Below the pieces are notes generated by a model. That model did not search any database and was not told the DNA's origin. It saw only the letters and a program-made list of their open reading frames with translations. A DNA stretch of 42,996 bases from Comamonadaceae bacterium (GTDB lineage: Bacteria; Pseudomonadota; Gammaproteobacteria; Burkholderiales; Burkholderiaceae_C), in assembly GCA_947378785.1 (NCBI GenBank), contig CANCLK010000021.1, positions 1 to 42,996 on the forward strand, written 5' to 3'. Position numbers and translations under genes: made by a program. Position 1 is the first letter of the stretch. Every line of letters starts with the position of its first letter. This document shows, one piece after another, positions 24,216 to 33,649 of this stretch.

Positions 24216-26146
24216 AGATCCGCAAAGAGCTCTGGTTCGGCCTGATTTTCATGTCGCTGGTGATCATCGGCGCCACGGTGATGCTGCTCAGTGTCGACAA
24301 AATCACCAACGGCCATCTCGGCCTGCTGATGCTGTCGCTGGTGGTGACCGCGATCATGCTGGGCTTCCCAACAGCCTTCACGCTGATGGGCATGGGGATG
24401 ATTTTTTCGTGGCTGTCTTACGACCAGAGCATCATCAAAACGCTGGACCTGATGGTCCAGTCTGCCTACAAGACGATGGCCAGCGATGTGCTGATCGCCA
24501 TCCCTTTGTTTGTCTTCATGGGTTATCTGGTCGAGCGCGCCAACCTGATTGAGAAGCTGTTCAAAAGCTTGCACCTGGCGATGGCCAGAATTCCGGGCTC
24601 ACTGGCCGTCGCCACACTGGTGACCTGCGCTATTTTTGCGACAGCAACGGGCATCGTCGGTGCCGTGGTCACCTTGATGGGTTTGCTGGCGCTACCGGCC
24701 ATGCTGCGCGCCGGTTACAGCGTGCCTCTGGCTGCTGGCGCCATCACCGCAGGCGGCTGCTTGGGCATTTTGATTCCGCCGTCAGTGCTGCTGATTGTGT
24801 ATGGCGCCACGGCCGGCGTCTCGGTGGTGCAGCTGTATGCAGGTGCCTTTTTCCCCGGCCTGATGTTGACCGGTCTGTACATTTTGTACGTCATTTTGGT
24901 GGCTAAACTCAAGCCCGATTGGGCACCGCCTTTGTCGGCCGCAGATCGCATGGTGACCCTGCCACCGCTGACGCAACAGCTGACCACAGACACAAGTGCC
25001 TACGCGTTAACGCGCTTGGTCAGTTCGCTCAAAGGCAGTCGCAACGCGGCAGTCCCGTTGAGCCACATCTTGCGGCAGCTCTGCGTGGTGCTGCTGCCTG
25101 GCCTGATTTTTTTGATCATTGCCGTCAGCAGCTTTCGTGCAGCGACCACGGTGGAAGCCGTCCCGGTGTACGACATCCAACCGATAGGCTCGTTCAGCTA
25201 TGCCCCGAGTACCGAGGACAACAGCGGCGGCCTGCAGGAGCCGCCCGCTGACGATGGCGATCTACGAGTGCCCTCGGCTTCAGGACTGCAAGAACCCCCA
25301 GGCGCGGCACCAAACCCGACAGAGCAAGTCACAGCCAACGTGGCCAGCACGACGACCAGCCCCACAGCGGAACCAGAAGCCCCGAGCACCCGCGCCGCAC
25401 CGACTTGGTGGTGGGTGTGCTTTGCCATTCTGGGGGCGTTGGTGTCGCTGTTTTATCTGTTTTTGAGCTTTGCACGGCTGGAGATCTTCAAGATGCTCTT
25501 GTCGTCATTTTTCCCGTTGATGATCCTGATCATTTCGGTGCTGGGCTCGATTGTGATGGGATTGGCGACGCCCACAGAAGCTGCTGCGATGGGGGCCTTG
25601 GGCGGCTTCATACTGGCAGTAGCCTATAGACGGCTGACGCTGACGGTGCTGCAAGAAGCTGTATTTTTGACGGCCAAAACATCGGCCATGGTCTGCTGGC
25701 TGTTTGTGGGCTCCGCCATTTTTTCGGCGGCGTTTGCGCTGCTCGGTGGCCAGGACTTGGTGGAGCAGTGGGTGCTCAGCATGGACCTGAGCACCACCCA
25801 GTTCCTGATCATGAGCCAAGTGATTATTTTCGTTCTTGGCTGGCCGCTCGAATGGACGGAAATCATCGTCATTTTCATGCCGATTTTTATTCCGTTGCTG
25901 GACAATTTCGGCGTCGATCCGCTGTTCTTCGGCTTGTTGGTAGCGCTGAATCTGCAAACCGCTTTCTTAAGCCCACCGGTGGCCATGGCCGCGTTTTACC
26001 TGAAAGGGGTCGCCCCCAAACACGTGACCTTGAACCAGATTTTCCTGGGCATGCTGCCGTTCATGGGGATTCAAATTTTGGCCATCGTCATGCTGTATCA
26101 ATTCCCCGCCATTGGCATGTGGTTGCCAGAACTGCTGTACAAATAA
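24212..26146 (+). CDS. TRAP transporter large permease, copy 1, with a large internal insertion
   Basis: The 644-residue DctM-type permease is about 200 residues longer than the usual 430 or so. The N-terminal half is normal (GFPTAFTLMGMGMIFSWL, GAVVTLMGLLALPAMLRAGY, GGCLGILIPPSVLLIVYG). The C-terminal part, from GLATPTEAAAMGALG near residue 449, is also normal (WPLEWTEIIVIFMPIFIPLL, LSPPVAMAAFYLKG). Between residues about 235 and 448 there are two extra hydrophobic segments (LLPGLIFLIIAVSSF; WWWVCFAILGALVSLFYLFL). They flank a soluble Pro/Ser/Thr/Glu-rich linker with the repeated motif GLQEPP. The second copy has a similar insertion, so it is a lineage feature rather than an error. Function of the linker is unknown. 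Confidence 0.9.
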   Translation: MKIRKELWFGLIFMSLVIIGATVMLLSVDKITNGHLGLLMLSLVVTAIMLGFPTAFTLMGMGMIFSWLSYDQSIIKTLDLMVQSAYKTMASDVLIAIPLFVFMGYLVERANLIEKLFKSLHLAMARIPGSLAVATLVTCAIFATATGIVGAVVTLMGLLALPAMLRAGYSVPLAAGAITAGGCLGILIPPSVLLIVYGATAGVSVVQLYAGAFFPGLMLTGLYILYVILVAKLKPDWAPPLSAADRMVTLPPLTQQLTTDTSAYALTRLVSSLKGSRNAAVPLSHILRQLCVVLLPGLIFLIIAVSSFRAATTVEAVPVYDIQPIGSFSYAPSTEDNSGGLQEPPADDGDLRVPSASGLQEPPGAAPNPTEQVTANVASTTTSPTAEPEAPSTRAAPTWWWVCFAILGALVSLFYLFLSFARLEIFKMLLSSFFPLMILIISVLGSIVMGLATPTEAAAMGALGGFILAVAYRRLTLTVLQEAVFLTAKTSAMVCWLFVGSAIFSAAFALLGGQDLVEQWVLSMDLSTTQFLIMSQVIIFVLGWPLEWTEIIVIFMPIFIPLLDNFGVDPLFFGLLVALNLQTAFLSPPVAMAAFYLKGVAPKHVTLNQIFLGMLPFMGIQILAIVMLYQFPAIGMWLPELLYK

Positions 26147-26214
26147 ATTTCGACCGACCAAGGCCATTGGAGCCTTGCTGCAGCGACTTTTCTGACTGAA
26201 TTCTGACAAACCAC

Positions 26215-26244
26215 TTGACAAACATTTGCTTAAAGTCAATTTAT
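26215..26244 (+). promoter_or_regulatory. Candidate promoter of the second TRAP operon
   Basis: A consensus TTGACA (26215-26220) is followed at 17-18 bp by AATTTA/ATTTAT (26238-26244). The -35 TTGAC also forms an inverted repeat with GTCAA at 26235-26239. The gap 26147-26354 holds nothing else recognisable besides the shared motif at 26276. Confidence 0.45.
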
Positions 26245-26275
26245 CGCCAAATAAATGAACTTGCCGCACGGCTCT

Positions 26276-26290
26276 CAGTGAAAACCCTCT
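26276..26290 (+). promoter_or_regulatory. Motif shared upstream of both TRAP operons (copy 2)
   Basis: CAGTGAAAACCCTCT, 65 bp before the second dctP-like start and downstream of the candidate promoter. It is the partner of the motif at 22285-22299. Being in the leader region, it could act on DNA or RNA. Confidence 0.4.
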
Positions 26291-26354
26291 GTTCAGGCGA
26301 TTCAATTATGGAGAAAGATAGCGCGCTGACGTTCCTTTACAACCGGAGATTGAC

Positions 26355-27473
26355 ATGACAAATACCCCTCGCCGTCGCAGCTTGCTCAAAGGTGCTGCCG
26401 TTGCTGCCGGCGCCGGCGCTCTAGCCGCACCGATGCTGGCTACCGCCCAGACCACGACCACGCTGCGCTTTCAAAGCACTTGGCCGGCCAAAGACATTTT
26501 TCATGAGTACGCCAATGACTTTGCCAACAAAGTCAACTTGATGGCCAGCGGCAAACTCAAAATTGAAGTGCTGCCATCAGGTGCCGTCGTCCCGGCCTTC
26601 CAGTTGCTGGAAGCGGTGAACAAGGGCACGTTGGACGGCGGCCACGGTGTGGTGGCTTACCACTACGGCAAAAACACGGCGTTGGCCCTGTGGGGTTCCG
26701 GCCCGGCCTTCGGCATGGACCCCAACATGGTTCTGGCTTGGCACAATTACGGCGGCGGCAAGGCGCTGCTGGACGAGATCTACAAGTCCATCAACATGGA
26801 CGTGGTTTCCTACCTTTACGGCCCCATGCCAACACAGCCCTTTGGCTGGTTCAAAAAACCAGTCACCAACGTCGCGCAAATGAAGGGCGTCAAGTTCCGC
26901 ACTGTGGGCTTGGCCGTTGACATGTACACCGACATGGGTGCTGCCGTGAATCCGCTGCCAGGTGGCGAGATCATCCCAGCCCTAGACCGTGGGCTGTTGG
27001 ATGCAGCTGAATTCAACAACGCCTCATCAGACCGTATTCTGGGCTTCCCAGACGTGGTGAAAAACTGCATGTTGCAGTCCTTCCACCAGTCGGGTGAGCA
27101 GTTCGAGATTTTGTTCAACAAGAGCAAATTCAACGCACTGCCAGCTGAACTCAAAGCCATCATCGACTTCGGCGTTCAAGCCGCCAGCGCCGACATGAGC
27201 TGGAAAGCCATCGACCGCAATTCCAAGGACTACATTGATCTGAAGAAGCAAGGCATCAAGTTCTACAAGACGCCTGACTCCATCCTCCGGGCTCAGCTGG
27301 CTTCGTGGGACAAGATCATGGAAAAGAAGAGTGCTGAAAATGCACTGTTCAAGAAGATCTTGGCCTCACAAAAGGCTTACGCAGAGCGTGCTGGCCAGTG
27401 GCAGAATGATTACTCGGTGGACTTCAAAATGGCGTACAACCATTACTTCGCCAAAGGCGCCAAAAAGGCGTAA
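26355..27473 (+). CDS. TRAP transporter substrate-binding protein, copy 2 (FcbT1/DctP-like)
   Basis: A 372-residue paralogue of the protein at 22373, identical at most positions, with the same Tat-type signal (TPRRRSLLKGAAVAAGAGAL). Ligand-pocket regions are nearly unchanged (RTVGLAVDMYTDMGAAVNPL; GRDLDAAEFNNAS-type segment read as DRGLLDAAEFNNASSDRILG). Differences cluster at surface positions and in the segment before PGGEI. Either both bind the same class of ligand or they have begun to specialise. CCGGAGA precedes the ATG. A terminator again follows the gene. Confidence 0.93.
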   Translation: MTNTPRRRSLLKGAAVAAGAGALAAPMLATAQTTTTLRFQSTWPAKDIFHEYANDFANKVNLMASGKLKIEVLPSGAVVPAFQLLEAVNKGTLDGGHGVVAYHYGKNTALALWGSGPAFGMDPNMVLAWHNYGGGKALLDEIYKSINMDVVSYLYGPMPTQPFGWFKKPVTNVAQMKGVKFRTVGLAVDMYTDMGAAVNPLPGGEIIPALDRGLLDAAEFNNASSDRILGFPDVVKNCMLQSFHQSGEQFEILFNKSKFNALPAELKAIIDFGVQAASADMSWKAIDRNSKDYIDLKKQGIKFYKTPDSILRAQLASWDKIMEKKSAENALFKKILASQKAYAERAGQWQNDYSVDFKMAYNHYFAKGAKKA

Positions 27474-27500
27474 TCAGTCCGTCATCAGTTGTTGATGCAT

Positions 27501-27541
27501 GCCAGCCACTTGGTTTTCCGGGTGGCTGGCTTGTTTGTTTT
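27501..27541 (+). terminator. Intrinsic terminator between dctP-like and dctQ-like genes, copy 2
   Basis: GCCAGCCAC (27501-27509) pairs perfectly with GTGGCTGGC (27522-27530), followed by the T-rich TTGTTTGTTTT. It is in the same position as the terminator of the first operon but has an unrelated sequence. The attenuating arrangement is therefore conserved by function, not by sequence. Confidence 0.8.
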
Positions 27542-27553
27542 GAGAAAAAGAAA

Positions 27554-28180
27554 ATGAAAATCCAAACCTTTTTACACACCGCTGACGGAATCAGCACCTG
27601 GGTGGGCAAGGCGTTTGCCTGGCTTATCGTGGTGTTGATGCTGCTTGTGGTCGCCGAAGTATTCAAGCGCTATGCCTTGAATGCGCCCACCGCTTGGGTC
27701 TTTGACGCCAGCAACATGCTTTACGGCACGCTTTTCATGATGGGTGGTGCTTACACGCTGTGCCAAGACGGCCATGTGCGCGGTGACTTTCTGTACGGCA
27801 ACTTCAAGCCGAAGACTCAGGCGAGCATTGACTTGGTCCTGTATGTGGCCTTTTTCTTGCCGGGCATTGCGGCCTTGACTTGGTCAGGCTGGAGCTACTT
27901 TCAAGATTCCTTGGCGATCCATGAGCAAACGTTCAACGCCGACCCCTTGCCGGTCTACCCTTTCAAATTCATGATCCCGCTGGCCGGCGCTTTGGTGCTG
28001 ATGCAAGGCGTGGCTGAAATCATCCGTTGCATTGTGTGCATCCAGACTGGTGCATGGACGCCACGTCTCAAGGACGCCCAAGAGTCCGATGTGGTGGCGC
28101 AGCAGTTGGAGGGCAGTGAGTACGTCGATGAAGATGCCATCAAACTGGCCATCGAAAAATCTATCGGCATGAAAGGTTAA
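27554..28180 (+). CDS. TRAP transporter small permease, copy 2 (DctQ-like)
   Basis: The 208-residue paralogue of the first DctQ-like protein has the same four-helix plan: FAWLIVVLMLLVVAEVFKRY, ASNMLYGTLFMMGGAYTLCQ, LVLYVAFFLPGIAALTWSGW, FMIPLAGALVLMQGVAEIIR. It also has the DGHVRGDFLY loop. The acidic tail (DAQESDVVAQQLEGSEYVDE) has diverged. The TAA overlaps the next start (TAATG). Confidence 0.92.
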   Translation: MKIQTFLHTADGISTWVGKAFAWLIVVLMLLVVAEVFKRYALNAPTAWVFDASNMLYGTLFMMGGAYTLCQDGHVRGDFLYGNFKPKTQASIDLVLYVAFFLPGIAALTWSGWSYFQDSLAIHEQTFNADPLPVYPFKFMIPLAGALVLMQGVAEIIRCIVCIQTGAWTPRLKDAQESDVVAQQLEGSEYVDEDAIKLAIEKSIGMKG

Positions 28181-30093
28181 TGATGAGCAACGCTGCACTC
28201 GGTATGACCATGCTGTGCCTGATCGTGGTGGTGATCATGATGGGTTTTCCCACCGCGTTCACCCTGATGGGTCTGGGCATGATGTTTGGCTTTGTTGCCT
28301 TTTACGATCCCGCCACGCCTTGGCTGGACAACAAAATTTTTCCCTTGATGGTGCAGCGCGCCTTCGGTGCCATGAACAACGATGTTCTGCTGTCGATTCC
28401 GCTGTTTGTCTTAATGGGCTATGTGATGGAACGCGGCGCGCTGGTGGACAAAATGTTCCACAGCGTTCAGCTGGCATTCCGTAAGTTGCCGGGCTCCTTG
28501 GCTGTGACCACCTTGGTGATTTGCACCTTCTGGGGCATTGCCAGTGGCTTGGTCGGTGCGGTGGTGGTGCTGATGGGCGTGATTGCCATGCGGCCCATGC
28601 TCAACGCGGGTTACGACACGCGCTTGGCCGCTGGTGTGATCACGGCTGGCGGCACGCTGGGGATTTTGATCCCGCCATCGGTGATGATCATTGTCTACGC
28701 TGCCGTGGCTGGCCAGTCGGTTGTCAAGTTGTATGCAGCAGCCATGTTCCCTGGATTTTTCTTGGCCTTCTTGTACCTAGTCTATGTGATCGGCTGGTGC
28801 ATGATCGATCCGAAAATCGCGCCCAAGCTGCCGCCAGAGCAAATGAAGGCGCCAATCTCCCCTTGGGTTGCGCATATTTCGTCGAGTTACTCGCGCTTCA
28901 TGCTGCCTGCTTTGTTGAACGCCGTCGTATCTCCAGCCAAGGCCTTGCGCAACGGTGTAGCGGGCGTTAGCCTGAAGTGGTGGCAGTTGGTCGCGGGCTT
29001 GACGCGGGCTTTGGCGCCCGTCATTCTGGCTGTGGCCACGCTCGGTGCGGTGTGGTGGTATGTGACCATCTACTCACAAAAAGACAATGAGCCAGCACCT
29101 GTGGCGGCTGAACAAATGGCTGAAAAGTCAGCTGCCCCGGCCACTGCGATTGTCAATCCCGGTGCCGTTCAAGAGCCACCGGTTGAGGGCGCATTACAAG
29201 CCCCACCTGGTTCTGGCGATGAGCTCAAGCCGCTCGGCGGTGAGCCCACCGCTGCGGCCATTGAAGCAGACGAGCCCTTGCAAGACATGGGGGCCGGCGA
29301 AGGGACAGAGGCGCCCAAAACCGAACCCGTGCCTGCGGCCTTCTACACCGGCTTCATGATCTGCAGTCTGATCACCTTGGCCTTGCTGGCTTATTACTAC
29401 TGGAAATTTGACGCTGAGCAGTACGAAATCGTGTCCATGCTGATTCATTCAGTCGCGCCACTGGCGATACTGACCTTCGTCGTGCTGGGCGTGATCTTGT
29501 TCGGCCTCACCACCGCCACAGAATCTGCGGCGGTCGGTGCGGCGGGGGCCTTCCTGATGGCGTGGCAAGCTAAATCCCTGAATTTCCAGAAGATCAAGGA
29601 AGCCGTCTTTCTGACAGCCAAAACAACCTCCATGGTGTGCTGGTTGTTCGTGGGTTCGGCCCTGTTCTCGGCGGTGTTCGCGATCTTGGGCGGGCAAAAC
29701 TTGGTTGAGACTTGGGTCATGAGCATGGACCTGTCGCCGATGCAGTTCTTGCTGCTGTCACAGGCCATCATCTTTGTGCTGGGCTGGCCGCTGGAGTGGA
29801 CCGAGATCATCGTGATCTTCGTGCCGATCTTCTTGCCACTGCTGCCGCACTTCGGGATTGATCCAATGCTGTGGGGTGTGCTGGTCTTCGTCAACTTGCA
29901 GGCGGCCTTCTTGTCGCCACCGGTGGCGATGTCAGCGTTCTACCTCAAGGGAGTGTCACCGGCGCACGTCACGATCAACCAGATTTTTGCCGGCATGATG
30001 CCTTACATGCTGATCGTCATCTTGTGCATGGTGTTCATGTATGTCTGGCCTGGCCTGACGTTATGGTTGCCTAAGTACCTCTACGGCGGCTGA
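28180..30093 (+). CDS. TRAP transporter large permease, copy 2, with a large internal insertion
   Basis: A 637-residue DctM-type permease (ATG at 28180 or the next codon). Core segments are GFPTAFTLMGLGMMFGFVAF, SGLVGAVVVLMGVIAMRPML, GGTLGILIPPSVMIIVYAAV, GLTTATESAAVGAAGAF and WPLEWTEIIVIFVPIFLPLL. From about residue 210 to 440 it carries the same kind of insertion as copy 1: two extra hydrophobic segments around a Pro/Glu/Ala-rich linker with AVQEPPVEGALQAPPGSG. The linker sequences share the xxQ[EA]PP motif but little else. A terminator follows the gene. Confidence 0.9.
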   Translation: MMSNAALGMTMLCLIVVVIMMGFPTAFTLMGLGMMFGFVAFYDPATPWLDNKIFPLMVQRAFGAMNNDVLLSIPLFVLMGYVMERGALVDKMFHSVQLAFRKLPGSLAVTTLVICTFWGIASGLVGAVVVLMGVIAMRPMLNAGYDTRLAAGVITAGGTLGILIPPSVMIIVYAAVAGQSVVKLYAAAMFPGFFLAFLYLVYVIGWCMIDPKIAPKLPPEQMKAPISPWVAHISSSYSRFMLPALLNAVVSPAKALRNGVAGVSLKWWQLVAGLTRALAPVILAVATLGAVWWYVTIYSQKDNEPAPVAAEQMAEKSAAPATAIVNPGAVQEPPVEGALQAPPGSGDELKPLGGEPTAAAIEADEPLQDMGAGEGTEAPKTEPVPAAFYTGFMICSLITLALLAYYYWKFDAEQYEIVSMLIHSVAPLAILTFVVLGVILFGLTTATESAAVGAAGAFLMAWQAKSLNFQKIKEAVFLTAKTTSMVCWLFVGSALFSAVFAILGGQNLVETWVMSMDLSPMQFLLLSQAIIFVLGWPLEWTEIIVIFVPIFLPLLPHFGIDPMLWGVLVFVNLQAAFLSPPVAMSAFYLKGVSPAHVTINQIFAGMMPYMLIVILCMVFMYVWPGLTLWLPKYLYGG

Positions 30094-30114
30094 TTCCGGT
30101 AAGCGATTTTTTCA

Positions 30115-30137
30115 GGGGCGCGCAAGCGCCCCTTTTT
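30115..30137 (+). terminator. Intrinsic terminator of the second TRAP operon
   Basis: GGGGCGC (30115-30121) and GCGCCCC (30126-30132) form a perfect 7-bp G/C stem with a GCAA tetraloop, followed by five T. It ends the dctPQM-like operon before icmF. Confidence 0.9.
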
Positions 30138-30169
30138 CATTTGGGCCTAGAAAGCCGGTAATATCGTGA

Positions 30170-30191
30170 TTGACGTTGACGTCAACGTCAA
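30170..30191. promoter_or_regulatory. Perfect 22-bp palindrome upstream of icmF, probable operator
   Basis: TTGACGTTGAC (30170-30180) is followed at once by its exact reverse complement GTCAACGTCAA (30181-30191). It lies 51 bp before the icmF start. Sites of the kind TTGACGTnnACGTCAA are, as I recall, used by MerR-family regulators of branched-chain amino-acid and fatty-acid catabolism (LiuR-type), which would suit an isobutyryl-CoA mutase. No such regulator gene is in the window. Confidence 0.65.
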
Positions 30192-30242
30192 CTGAGCCAC
30201 CGCGTGAAGGCTCCCCATAATGAATTTCCCGGAGACAGCAAG

Positions 30243-33200
30243 ATGACCGATCTTTACACTGACTACCATGCCCTAGCCAACTACCGCCCGACGCACAAGG
30301 TGCGCTTTGTGACGGCGGCGTCGCTGTTTGACGGGCATGACGCAGCCATCAACATCATGCGGCGCATCCTGCAGGGCATGGGCGCCGAGGTGATTCACCT
30401 AGGGCACAACCGCAGCGTCGATGAAGTCGTCACCGCGGCCCTGCAAGAAGACGCGCAAGGCATCGCCATCAGCTCGTACCAAGGCGGTCATGTGGAGTAC
30501 TTCAAGTACATGGTGGACTTGCTCAAAAGCCGGGGCGGCGAGCATATTCAGGTCTTTGGCGGCGGCGGCGGCGTCATCGTGCCGCCCGAGATTCGCGAAC
30601 TCCATGCCTATGGCGTGACGCATATTTTCAGCCCCGAAGACGGCCAGCGAATGGGCCTGGCCGGCATGATCGGCGAGATGGTCATGCGCTGTGACAAAGA
30701 CCTCACCGGCTTTGCACCCAAAGACATGCAAGCCATTCAAGGCCACGGCGAAATGAACTGGCGCGCCTTGGCGCAACTCATCACCGCACTGGAAAACGAC
30801 AAGGCCAACGCCACGCTGGTCAGTGCGATTCGTCAGCAAGCGGCCACCTGCCAAGTGCCGGTGCTGGGCATCACCGGCACGGGCGGCGCTGGCAAGTCGT
30901 CACTCACCGACGAGTTGATTCGTCGGCTGCGGCTTGACCAAGGCGACAGCCTGCGCATCGCCGTGATCAGTATTGACCCGAGTCGGCGAAAAAGCGGCGG
31001 CGCGCTGCTGGGTGACCGGATTCGCATGAATGCGATCAGCCCGTGGAAAACAAATGCGCTGAGCAACGACGCCGGCCAACGCGTCTTCATGCGCAGCTTG
31101 GCCACGCGTGATTTCGGTTCGGAAATCAGCAAGGCCTTGCCCGATGTGATCGCCGCTTGCAAGGTCGCCGGATTCGATGTCATCGTGGTCGAAACCTCGG
31201 GCATTGGCCAAGGTGACGCCGCCATCGTCCCGCATGTGAACGTGCCGATGTATGTGATGACGCCAGAGTTTGGCGCGGCCAGTCAGTTAGAGAAAATCGA
31301 CATGCTGGACTTTGCCGAGTTCATCGCCATCAACAAGTTTGACCGCAAAGGCTCGCTTGACGCACTGCGCGATGTTGCCAAGCAAGTGCAGCGCAACAAA
31401 GAAGCTTGGACCACACCGATCGAACAAATGCCGGTCTTTGGCACCATGGCCGCGCGCTTCAATGACGATGGCGTGACGGCGCTGTACCAAGCCCTCAAAC
31501 CGCGCTTGGCAGCGTTGGGGCTGACGCTGAAGGACGGGATTCTTCCCCCAGTGTCAGTGCGCCACAGCACCAACCAAACGCCAGTGGTGCCAGCGGCCCG
31601 CACACGTTACCTGGCCGAAATCAGTGACACCGTGCGCGGCTACAAAAAGCGCGCGTTGGCGCAGGCTCAACTGGCGCGTGAAGTGCAGCAACTCCAAGCC
31701 GCTGCGGCGATGCTCAAAATCGACAAGCCCGGGCGCGCGCCTGCAGCCGAAGCAGCACTCGACTTGGCCGGTCACCGCAAAGCGCGCATGGATGCCGATG
31801 CGCGGCATCTGCTGTCGCAATGGCCGGACATGCAAACCGCTTATGCGGGCGACGAGTACGTGGTGAAAATTCGGGACAAAGAAATCCGTACCGCGCTGAC
31901 CTCTAAAACGTTAAGCGGCACCACCATCCGCAAAGTCGCGCTGCCGAAGTACCAAGACCACGGTGAAGTTTTAAAGTGGCTGATGCTCGACAACGTGCCC
32001 GGCAGCTACCCCTACACCGCCGGCACTTTTGCCTTCAAACGCGAAGGTGAAGACCCGACCCGCATGTTCGCCGGAGAAGGCGATGCCTTTCGCACCAACA
32101 CCCGCTTCAAACTGCTCAGCGAGGGCATGCCAGCCAAGCGCCTGAGCACCGCCTTTGACTCGGTCACGCTGTATGGCAATGATCCCGATGTGCGGCCCGA
32201 CATTTACGGCAAGGTCGGCAACTCGGGCGTCAGCATCGCCACGCTGGACGACATGAAAGTGCTCTACAGCGGCTTTGATTTGTGCAACCCCGCCACCAGC
32301 GTGAGCATGACCATCAACGGTCCGGCGCCCAGCATTTTGGCGATGTTCATGAACACTGCGATCGACCAGAATGTAGACAAATTCAAACTCGACAACGGCC
32401 GTGAACCCACCGACACAGAGACCGCCAAAATACGCGAATGGGTGCAAGAAAATGTGCGCGGCACGGTGCAGGCCGACATCTTGAAAGAAGACCAAGGGCA
32501 AAACACCTGCATCTTCTCGACCGAGTTTTCACTCAAGGTGATGGGCGACATCGCTGAGTATTTTGTGCACCACCGCGTGCGCAACTTCTACAGCGTATCC
32601 ATCAGCGGTTACCACATTGCTGAAGCTGGCGCCAACCCGATCAGCCAACTGGCTTTCACGCTCAGCAACGGCTTCACGTTTGTCGAAGCGTACTTGGCGC
32701 GCGGCATGCACATCGATGATTTCGCGCCGAACCTGAGCTTCTTCTTCAGCAACGGCATGGACGCGGAATACACCGTGATGGGCCGCGTCGCGCGCCGCAT
32801 CTGGGCGGTGGCCATGAAGGAAAAATACGGCGCCAATGAGCGCAGCCAAAAGCTCAAATACCACATTCAAACCAGCGGTCGCAGCCTGCACGCGCAAGAG
32901 ATTCAGTTCAACGACATTCGCACCACGCTGCAAGCACTGATCGCGATTTACGACAACTGCAACAGCCTGCACACCAACGCCTTCGATGAAGCCATCACCA
33001 CGCCGACCGAAGAGTCGGTGCGCCGGGCGATGGCGATTCAGCTCATCATCAACCGTGAGTGGGGTTTGGCTAAAAACGAGAACCCGTCGCAGGGCGCCTT
33101 CATCATCGAAGAGCTGACGGAGTTGCTGGAAGAAGCCGTGCTGCTGGAGTTTGAACGCATTGCCGAACGCGGCGGCGTGCTGGGGGCCATGGAAACTGGC

Positions 33201-33557
33201 TACCAGCGCGGCCGGATTCAAGACGAATCGATGCACTACGAGATGCTCAAGCACACCGGTGAGCTACCCATCATCGGCGTCAACACCTTCCGCAATCCAC
33301 ACGGCGACAAAGTGCAAGACAAGTTAGAGCTGGCGCGATCCACCGACGCCGAAAAACAAAGCCAGTTGCAGCGTCTGCAAGACTTTCACACCCTGCACGC
33401 CGACGCAGCGCCAGCCATGCTGAAGCGCCTGCAGCAGGCCGTGATCGAAAACAAGAACGTGTTTGACGTGCTGATGGACGCGGTGCGTGTCTGCTCACTC
33501 GGGCAAATCACGAACGCGTTGTTTGAAGTCGGTGGGCAATACCGGCGGAATATGTAG
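30243..33557 (+). CDS. icmF: Fused isobutyryl-CoA mutase (IcmF)
   Basis: The product has 1104 residues from the ATG at 30243 (GGAG 8 nt upstream; an in-frame ATG 39 nt earlier lacks a ribosome site). Domain order is diagnostic: an N-terminal B12-binding domain ([36 protein letters not shown]), a MeaI-type GTPase chaperone ([20 protein letters not shown], near residues 207-225) and a C-terminal mutase barrel from about 570 ([56 protein letters not shown]). It interconverts isobutyryl-CoA and butyryl-CoA using adenosylcobalamin, in valine and butyrate-type carbon metabolism. It is likely controlled through the palindrome upstream. Confidence 0.96.
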   Translation: MTDLYTDYHALANYRPTHKVRFVTAASLFDGHDAAINIMRRILQGMGAEVIHLGHNRSVDEVVTAALQEDAQGIAISSYQGGHVEYFKYMVDLLKSRGGEHIQVFGGGGGVIVPPEIRELHAYGVTHIFSPEDGQRMGLAGMIGEMVMRCDKDLTGFAPKDMQAIQGHGEMNWRALAQLITALENDKANATLVSAIRQQAATCQVPVLGITGTGGAGKSSLTDELIRRLRLDQGDSLRIAVISIDPSRRKSGGALLGDRIRMNAISPWKTNALSNDAGQRVFMRSLATRDFGSEISKALPDVIAACKVAGFDVIVVETSGIGQGDAAIVPHVNVPMYVMTPEFGAASQLEKIDMLDFAEFIAINKFDRKGSLDALRDVAKQVQRNKEAWTTPIEQMPVFGTMAARFNDDGVTALYQALKPRLAALGLTLKDGILPPVSVRHSTNQTPVVPAARTRYLAEISDTVRGYKKRALAQAQLAREVQQLQAAAAMLKIDKPGRAPAAEAALDLAGHRKARMDADARHLLSQWPDMQTAYAGDEYVVKIRDKEIRTALTSKTLSGTTIRKVALPKYQDHGEVLKWLMLDNVPGSYPYTAGTFAFKREGEDPTRMFAGEGDAFRTNTRFKLLSEGMPAKRLSTAFDSVTLYGNDPDVRPDIYGKVGNSGVSIATLDDMKVLYSGFDLCNPATSVSMTINGPAPSILAMFMNTAIDQNVDKFKLDNGREPTDTETAKIREWVQENVRGTVQADILKEDQGQNTCIFSTEFSLKVMGDIAEYFVHHRVRNFYSVSISGYHIAEAGANPISQLAFTLSNGFTFVEAYLARGMHIDDFAPNLSFFFSNGMDAEYTVMGRVARRIWAVAMKEKYGANERSQKLKYHIQTSGRSLHAQEIQFNDIRTTLQALIAIYDNCNSLHTNAFDEAITTPTEESVRRAMAIQLIINREWGLAKNENPSQGAFIIEELTELLEEAVLLEFERIAERGGVLGAMETGYQRGRIQDESMHYEMLKHTGELPIIGVNTFRNPHGDKVQDKLELARSTDAEKQSQLQRLQDFHTLHADAAPAMLKRLQQAVIENKNVFDVLMDAVRVCSLGQITNALFEVGGQYRRNM
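33511..33554 (+). repeat. icmF 3'-end segment, copy 1 of a direct repeat (inside icmF)
   Basis: The last codons of icmF, from CGAACGCG to the sequence just before the stop, match 35139-35182 at 38 of 44 positions in the same orientation. The intact coding version is here. Confidence 0.8.
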
Positions 33558-33649
33558 TGAGGGCGATCAGACACCGACCAGGCTCGCCCCAAAAAGGACA
33601 GCTAAGATGCCACTGGCACTGTCACCCCTACTGACCTTCGGAGGATCCC

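Noticed and set aside
30170..30191. Palindrome considered as a terminator
   Set aside because: No T-run follows, and a proper terminator for the TRAP operon lies just upstream at 30115-30137.
30204..30242. Earlier in-frame start for icmF
   Set aside because: It lacks a ribosome site and would encode the SD region of the better start at 30243; known IcmF proteins begin close to the chosen start.
32529..33254. Minus-strand frame of 241 codons inside icmF
   Set aside because: Antisense to the highly conserved mutase domain; typical GC-rich shadow.
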